Assembly (NCBI GenBank): GCA_028695895.1
Contig: JAQVIE010000003.1
Coordinates: forward strand, 1-19,989
DNA length: 19,989 bases
Direction of reading: 5' to 3'
From: Methanospirillum sp.
Lineage (GTDB): Archaea > Halobacteriota > Methanomicrobia > Methanomicrobiales > Methanospirillaceae
The notes under the pieces were generated by a model, which was given only the letters and a program-made list of their open reading frames with translations, made no database searches and was not told the DNA's origin. Positions 16,176 to 19,989 of this stretch are shown in pieces. Each line of letters starts with the position of its first letter. Positions within the stretch are counted from its first letter, which is position 1. The position numbers and the translations under genes were made by a program.

Positions 16176-17294
16176 ATGCGTGTCTGCTGGAGAAAAATTC
16201 CAAGTCAGAGAAATAGCATGGCCTGCCTGTATGCTGCATGCCAGCAGGCAGGGTATACTCTCGATTTTGTAAGCAGTCCTGAAAAAGATATAACCCTTTA
16301 TAGCTTGAACTCCATCACCGGCCCCTCACTTTTCCCTGAAATAAAATCTGCAGATGCAATTACTATTGTAGGTGGTCCTCATGCCTGCGCACGATGGAAT
16401 GAGCTAACTTCCATTGCTGACTATGTAGTGGTTGGAGAAGGGGAATTTACTGTGCCCAGGTTACTACAAAGCATCGAAAAGGGACTTTCCCCTCCTCCTG
16501 GTGTTGCAACTGATACAATCTTTCAACAAATGGATCATACGATTTTACTGGATGGGAATCCTAGCTTTGGTGAGTATAAAGGATACATTGAAATTTCCAG
16601 GGGATGCCCCTTTGGATGCACATATTGCCAGACCCCCAGGATTTTTGGTCGTTTTATCAGGCACCGGAGTATTGAATCGATAGTACGTCATGCTAATTCA
16701 TTTCATGATATCAGGTTTTTAAGTCCGAATGCCCTTGCCTATGGAACAGATGGTATTCATCCGGATACCAGGCATGTAAGGTCATTACTTCGTGAACTGG
16801 CAAAACTGCCTGACAAAGACATCTTTCTTGGAACATTTCCAGGTGAGATAAGGCCTGAGTTTGTGTCAGAGGAGGCTGTGAATCTTATCGCCAGGTACTG
16901 TTCCAATACGAAGATTCACATTGGTGCCCAGTCAGGAGCAGAAAGCACACTAAAGAAGATACGAAGGGGACACACCTTGTCTGATGTATGGAATGCGATT
17001 GATCATTGTATTGATGCGGGTTTTACCCCGGTTATAGACATAATTGTAGGTTTTCCTGATGAAACGGATGAAGAATTGCTTGATACGGTTTCATTTTGCC
17101 GTGAAGTATCAGGGATCGGGTATGTGCATGCCCATCGCTTTTTTTCACTTCCTGGAACCCCTCTTGAGGGCCGTGGATCCCGTGACCTGATCCCTGAGGT
17201 GATATCAGCCCTTGGATCACTGGCATTATCTGGCAGATTGACAGGATCATGGAACAACCCTGAGATAAGGTTTTTTAGCAAAGTTCCCAAGTAA
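16176..17294 (+). CDS. B12-type radical SAM protein (resembles MJ1487 family)
   Basis: Radical S-adenosylmethionine enzyme of 372 residues. The N-terminal part (about 1-110) has the fold pattern of a cobalamin-binding domain (AITIVGGPHA at 61-70, ADYVVVGEGEFTVPRLL at 81-97), but no DxHxxG motif is seen, so base-off cobalamin ligation by His is not supported. The iron-sulphur motif CPFGCTYC is at 144-151 (Cys144, Cys148, Cys151), preceded by the usual EISRG. Later motifs IHIGAQSGAE (247-256) and DIIVGFPDETDEE (288-300) match radical SAM barrels of the Elp3/MiaB type. It resembles the methanogen family typified by MJ1487, whose reaction is not known to me. It is separated by two bases from the KaiC-like gene and six from the phosphoesterase gene. 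Confidence 0.88.
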   Translation: MRVCWRKIPSQRNSMACLYAACQQAGYTLDFVSSPEKDITLYSLNSITGPSLFPEIKSADAITIVGGPHACARWNELTSIADYVVVGEGEFTVPRLLQSIEKGLSPPPGVATDTIFQQMDHTILLDGNPSFGEYKGYIEISRGCPFGCTYCQTPRIFGRFIRHRSIESIVRHANSFHDIRFLSPNALAYGTDGIHPDTRHVRSLLRELAKLPDKDIFLGTFPGEIRPEFVSEEAVNLIARYCSNTKIHIGAQSGAESTLKKIRRGHTLSDVWNAIDHCIDAGFTPVIDIIVGFPDETDEELLDTVSFCREVSGIGYVHAHRFFSLPGTPLEGRGSRDLIPEVISALGSLALSGRLTGSWNNPEIRFFSKVPK

Positions 17295-17300
17295 TAACGT

Positions 17301-17942
17301 ATGTTGAAAGCGCTCCTGCTTGCAGATCTGCACGGAGAATATGGGATGCTTGAATCCTTCATTGAACTGGCGCCCGATGTTGTCTTCATCGCAGGGGATA
17401 TCACCAATATGGGAACTGCAAAGGATGTTGAGACCTGTTTTTCCCGGATCGATGTCCCGAGTTTTTCGGTTCCTGGAAATTGTGATCCTAAGGAGGTTGT
17501 TGATGCTCTTGAACAGAGTAACAGTGTTAATCTCCATGGTTCGTATATGAACCTGGGCCGGATATCTCTGGTTGGGATTGGTGGATCCAACCCTACACCA
17601 TTTGAAACTCCATTTGAAATGACAGATAAACAGATAGATGATCTGATGAAAATTTCTGTAGGGCGGATGCAGAAGAGTATTCACAATGTCCTAATCAGTC
17701 ATGCACCCCCATTTGGATTTCTGGATGAGATTGGAGGCAACCATGTTGGTAGTGCCAGCATTTTGAAGTACATTGACCAGTTTGATCTTGTCTGCTGTGC
17801 TCATGTTCATGAACAGCGTGGAATTGTTGAAGAACGCGGTATAAAAATTGTCAACCCTGGCCCGGCTGCAATGGGTAACTGCGCCATGATTCACTTTGGT
17901 GAAGAAGCAAAAGACATTGAAATAAAATTAATCAATGTTTAG
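17301..17942 (+). CDS. Calcineurin-like metallophosphoesterase
   Basis: Cytoplasmic two-metal phosphoesterase of 213 residues. The full motif set is present: DLH (Asp9, His11), GDIT (Asp33), GNCD (Asn60), SHAPP (His134) and AHVHE (His168, His170). The compact size fits the small archaeal MPE/YfcE-like group, which hydrolyses phosphodiesters or phosphomonoesters. The substrate cannot be told from sequence. It is the last gene of the four-gene unit, six bases after the radical SAM gene. Its last codons overlap the 3' end of the convergent CYTH gene by 11 bases. A CYTH protein beside a phosphoesterase is suggestive of nucleotide or polyphosphate metabolism, but that is inference. Confidence 0.92.
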   Translation: MLKALLLADLHGEYGMLESFIELAPDVVFIAGDITNMGTAKDVETCFSRIDVPSFSVPGNCDPKEVVDALEQSNSVNLHGSYMNLGRISLVGIGGSNPTPFETPFEMTDKQIDDLMKISVGRMQKSIHNVLISHAPPFGFLDEIGGNHVGSASILKYIDQFDLVCCAHVHEQRGIVEERGIKIVNPGPAAMGNCAMIHFGEEAKDIEIKLINV

Positions 17943-18459
17943 AAAGGAGAAGTTCTAAGTAGGAGATGCTGATACGCTCTCCAATAACTCCCAATTTTTC
18001 TGCCAGTTCATCGACTCTTTTCGCAGCATTTTCTGCATTATTTTCTGTTACCAGTTCAATCTCCACGTATTCTCCCAGATGATCTACATTATCAAGTGCG
18101 ATAGAATAGTCCTGGTATGTATAATATTCACGTAATTTTCGCACATTTGCAACAGGTCTGAATCCAAGGTTTTTTAATATTGTGTCAAAGATTTCTGCAT
18201 CATCAAGCAGGACATTGCTTTCTTCCCTTATCTTTGAACCCATCAGAGTATTTTTTGGTCCTTTATAGGTCAGAATGGTTTTTTCACCCGCTTTTCGCAC
18301 CCTTAATGCTTCATCTGTCCTGGCAAAATCACGATGAGGGGCATTATAATAGAGATCTTCTTCAACAACAGTTTCTGAGTGTTTTCCCCCAATGGAAAGA
18401 ATTCGTTTTTTAATTTCTTCTATGTTGGAAACTCTGACTTTTATCTCAATTTCAAGCAT
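17932..18459 (-). CDS. cyaB: CYTH domain protein, CyaB-like (class IV adenylate cyclase / triphosphatase superfamily)
   Basis: CYTH tunnel-fold protein of 175 residues, the size of CyaB. The signature ExExK is at the very start (Glu3, Glu5, Lys7 in MLEIEIK). It is followed by LRVRK (52-56), the Lys-rich strand LTYKGPK (63-69), KLREYY (108-113) and the acidic LDNVDHLGEYVEIEL (122-136). Such proteins act on triphosphate substrates with magnesium: some make cAMP, others hydrolyse thiamine triphosphate or inorganic triphosphate. Sequence alone does not choose. I prefer ATG 18459 over an upstream in-frame GTG (18465), because AAGGA is spaced eight bases from the ATG but only about three from the GTG. 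It overlaps the phosphoesterase gene tail to tail. Confidence 0.88.
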   Translation of the reverse strand: MLEIEIKVRVSNIEEIKKRILSIGGKHSETVVEEDLYYNAPHRDFARTDEALRVRKAGEKTILTYKGPKNTLMGSKIREESNVLLDDAEIFDTILKNLGFRPVANVRKLREYYTYQDYSIALDNVDHLGEYVEIELVTENNAENAAKRVDELAEKLGVIGERISISYLELLLSKH

Positions 18460-18509
18460 ATACACTATCCTTTATCTATCTTGTTTGCCACTTACTTAAG
18501 GAATCAGGA

Positions 18510-19193
18510 ATGCCAATACAAGAAGGTGACTTTATCCGGTTGAACTATACCGGGTATGCAAATGGTATACTCTTTGACACAACAGTTGAACAGAAAGCCC
18601 GCGAGGCTGGTGTCTTTGAAGAAGAGAAGAGCTATCAACCCAAGGTGATATGTGTCGGAAAGCAGCAGATTATCCTTGGGTTAGATGAGGCAATAATCGG
18701 AAAAGAACCAGGTTTTGAAGAAACTCTGGAAGTTCCCCCTAAAAAAGCATTTGGAGAACATGAACAGGAACTTCTTCGTTCATTTGAAAAAAAGTCATTT
18801 TCAAAAAAGCCTGAACGCGGAATGCAGGTTTCTATTCCTGATGAAGGAAAAGGGACTGTTGTTAATGTAATTGGAAACCGGGTCATTGTTGATTTTAACC
18901 ACCCGCTTGCCGGTCAGACTCTGACATATACCTATCATATTGAAGGGATTGTAGAGGGCGCGACAGAAAAGATTACAGGTCTTATCAGGCTTTACTCAGG
19001 GTATGACATGGAAGTTACCCTGGAAGGATCAACTGCACTTATTAAACTGCCTCCGGGTATTTACTATGCAAGTCGAACCTGGCTGAATATGAAACCCTAT
19101 GTTACAAACTCAATCTTTGATAATGTAGAAGAAATTGAAGAAATCAAATATATTGAGAATTATATAAAGACAAAAAACGAGTCTGAAGAGTAA
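18510..19193 (+). CDS. Long-type archaeal FKBP peptidyl-prolyl isomerase (SlyD-like)
   Basis: Cytoplasmic prolyl isomerase and probable chaperone of 227 residues, the long archaeal FKBP form (about 26 kDa). The split FKBP core includes GDFIRLNYTGYANGILFDTT (6-25), GLDEAIIGKEPGFEETLEVP (57-76) and VDFNHPLAGQTLTY (127-140). The insert-in-flap domain, which gives chaperone activity in relatives, fills about 84-127. Residues about 155-227 form the extra C-terminal domain seen in long archaeal FKBPs. An AAGGA site lies seven bases before the ATG. The gene is divergent from the CYTH gene across only 50 bases and convergent with the cyclophilin gene, with three bases between their stops. Confidence 0.94.
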   Translation: MPIQEGDFIRLNYTGYANGILFDTTVEQKAREAGVFEEEKSYQPKVICVGKQQIILGLDEAIIGKEPGFEETLEVPPKKAFGEHEQELLRSFEKKSFSKKPERGMQVSIPDEGKGTVVNVIGNRVIVDFNHPLAGQTLTYTYHIEGIVEGATEKITGLIRLYSGYDMEVTLEGSTALIKLPPGIYYASRTWLNMKPYVTNSIFDNVEEIEEIKYIENYIKTKNESEE

Positions 19194-19196
19194 TTT

Positions 19197-19667
19197 TCAG
19201 ATGATTGCAGCTTTCAGGATGACAACATCTTCTTTTGGTTTGTCATGCCTGTCTCTTTTTACCTTTGATATTGCATCAACAATGTCCATACCTTCAATTA
19301 CTCTTCCGAATACCGGGTGTTTTGGATCAAGGTAGTTATTGTTGACAACATTTATGAAGAACTGACTGCCGCCTGTGTTCGGGCCACAGTTCGCCATTGA
19401 AAGGGTACCGCGTTCATTACTATTTTTTTTCCCAAATTCATCCTTTATGTTATACCCAGGGCCTCCTGTTCCTCTTCCTTCCGGGCATCCTGTCTGAACC
19501 ATGAATCCATCGATGACCCGGTGAAAGATGATCCCGTCATAAAAACCTGTTTCAACGAGTTTTTTAAAATTTCCTGCTGTAATGGGCTTGTCTTCATCAA
19601 GTTCGATAAGAATTTCGCCCATGGATGTCGTCATTTTCACACGTACTGGCTCTGTCATATAGTACAT
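19197..19667 (-). CDS. Cyclophilin-type peptidyl-prolyl cis-trans isomerase
   Basis: Cytoplasmic cyclophilin of 156 residues, the compact single-domain form. The active-site strand FHRVIDGFMVQTG (48-60) carries the catalytic Arg50. GTGGPGYNIKDEF (66-78) and GGSQFFI (99-105, Gln102) are also conserved. In YLDPKHPVFG, Tyr112 stands where human cyclophilin A has the cyclosporin-contacting Trp121, so cyclosporin sensitivity may be low. The start is uncertain: the first ATG (19667) has no ribosome binding site, and Met4 (19658) is equally possible, perhaps as a leaderless transcript. No signal peptide. It faces the FKBP gene tail to tail. Confidence 0.94.
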   Translation of the reverse strand: MYYMTEPVRVKMTTSMGEILIELDEDKPITAGNFKKLVETGFYDGIIFHRVIDGFMVQTGCPEGRGTGGPGYNIKDEFGKKNSNERGTLSMANCGPNTGGSQFFINVVNNNYLDPKHPVFGRVIEGMDIVDAISKVKRDRHDKPKEDVVILKAAII

Positions 19668-19777
19668 ATGGTATGTTTTTATTGAAAATTACTTTCCCCT
19701 GACAGAGTTGTAAAAAGTCTGGCAGGATATGATCAATATGAACAGAAGGTGGATTTACAGAGAAAAATATGAATATA

Positions 19778-19786
19778 TTTATAATA
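19778..19786 (+). promoter_or_regulatory. Candidate TATA region for the last gene
   Basis: TTTATAATA lies about 130 bases before the ATG at 19915. A second TATA-like run (TATATATT, 19806-19813) would place the start near 19835, inside the folded leader, so the first is preferred if the leader is transcribed whole. Confidence 0.35.
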
Positions 19787-19816
19787 TGTGAAGAATATGA
19801 TCTTCTATATATTGCG

Positions 19817-19889
19817 AGCAGGTTCTGACTGATAAGTTTCAGGTAACTAATGACGTCTGGTGCTTACCTGAAAATTTACAGTACCTGCT
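19817..19889 (+). promoter_or_regulatory. Strong two-tier hairpin in the leader of the last gene
   Basis: Two nested stems are visible. The outer stem pairs AGCAGGT-T-CTG (19817-19827) with CAG-T-ACCTGCT (19879-19889): ten Watson-Crick pairs with one T-T mismatch, plus a possible G-T pair outside. The inner stem pairs TTTCAGGTAA (19837-19846) with TTACCTGAAA (19864-19873), ten perfect pairs. Between them is an internal loop of nine and five bases; the apical loop has 17 bases and contains the palindrome GACGTC. It ends 25 bases before the ATG at 19915. It may be a structured RNA leader, a riboswitch-like element or a DNA operator. It matches no element I know. Confidence 0.6.
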
Positions 19890-19914
19890 TATCCACGTGG
19901 GGAGTGTTTAAGTT

Positions 19915-19989
19915 ATGCATGAAAGGCCATTGTACTATGTGTTTGCCCTTTTTGTGGCATTGTTGATGGTAAACCTGGTAAGTACGGTT
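19915..19989 (+). CDS. N-terminus of an exported or membrane protein (cut by window edge)
   Basis: The first 25 codons of a gene that continues beyond the window. The protein begins MHERPLYYVFALFVALLMVN and stays hydrophobic to the edge, with a short positive N-region followed by a long hydrophobic core. This is a signal peptide or a first membrane helix. GGGGAG, about ten bases upstream of the ATG, is a fair ribosome binding site. The product cannot be named from this fragment. Its leader carries the two-tier hairpin described at 19817-19889. Confidence 0.6.
   Translation, partial: MHERPLYYVFALFVALLMVNLVSTV

Noticed and set aside
17003..17590. Minus-strand open frame of about 195 codons across the radical SAM and phosphoesterase genes
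   Set aside because: It spans two secure genes on the other strand, lacks recognisable motifs and would cross the intergenic join.
19727..19802. Direct repeat ATATGATC (19727-19734 and 19795-19802) and a small dyad GAAGA-N6-TCTTC
   Set aside because: Both are short, lie in AT-rich DNA and have no clear relation to a gene start. They are less convincing than the hairpin downstream.
1..19989. CRISPR arrays, insertion sequences, tRNA or rRNA genes
   Set aside because: No regularly spaced repeats, transposase motifs, terminal inverted repeats of element size or RNA gene signatures were seen on either strand.

Overview
The window reads as a chromosomal segment of a methanogenic euryarchaeon, most likely of the order Methanomicrobiales and Methanospirillum-like. 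This is an inference from gene content. The evidence is a complete archaeal A-type ATP synthase operon, an archaeal two-domain type IV pilus/archaellum membrane core with its ATPase, KaiC/RecA-like ATPases, a B12/radical-SAM protein resembling the methanogen MJ1487 family, TATA-box promoters and moderately AT-rich DNA. No rRNA, tRNA, CRISPR array, insertion sequence or phage gene was seen, and no gap between genes exceeds 300 bases.

Layout. (1) Positions 1-6542, minus strand: the A1A0 ATP synthase operon in the order H-I-K-E-C-F-A-B. Genes are tightly packed or overlapping, and B is cut by the window edge. (2) 6746-8326, plus strand: a membrane-free chemoreceptor whose N-terminal half looks like serial HAMP-type units. 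(3) 8481-10538, plus strand: a roughly 685-residue protein, mostly coiled coil, with a helical-repeat C-terminus. I do not recognise it. (4) 10555-14393, minus strand: an overlapping GspE/ArlI-type ATPase and GspF/ArlJ-type membrane protein, with no pilin or archaellin nearby. (5) 14624-17942, plus strand: a tight four-gene unit of two KaiC-like proteins, a B12-type radical SAM protein and a calcineurin-type metallophosphoesterase. (6) 17932-18459, minus strand: a CYTH (CyaB-like) protein whose 3' end overlaps the phosphoesterase gene. (7) 18510-19667: a long archaeal FKBP and a cyclophilin, two unrelated prolyl isomerases arranged tail to tail. (8) 19915 to the edge: the start of an exported or membrane protein behind a leader that can fold strongly.

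How it fits together. The left third is housekeeping energy conservation. The middle suggests signalling and surface motility: a soluble receptor, a long coiled-coil protein, a pilus/archaellum-type motor and a pair of KaiC-like ATPases. In that pair the first member has lost the Walker A Thr and the catalytic glutamates, while the second keeps both, so a pseudo-ATPase/ATPase partnership is plausible. The right end holds nucleotide- or phosphate-related enzymes and protein-folding helpers. The most striking non-coding signal is the leader at 19817-19889, where about 20 Watson-Crick pairs form two nested stems just upstream of the last gene.
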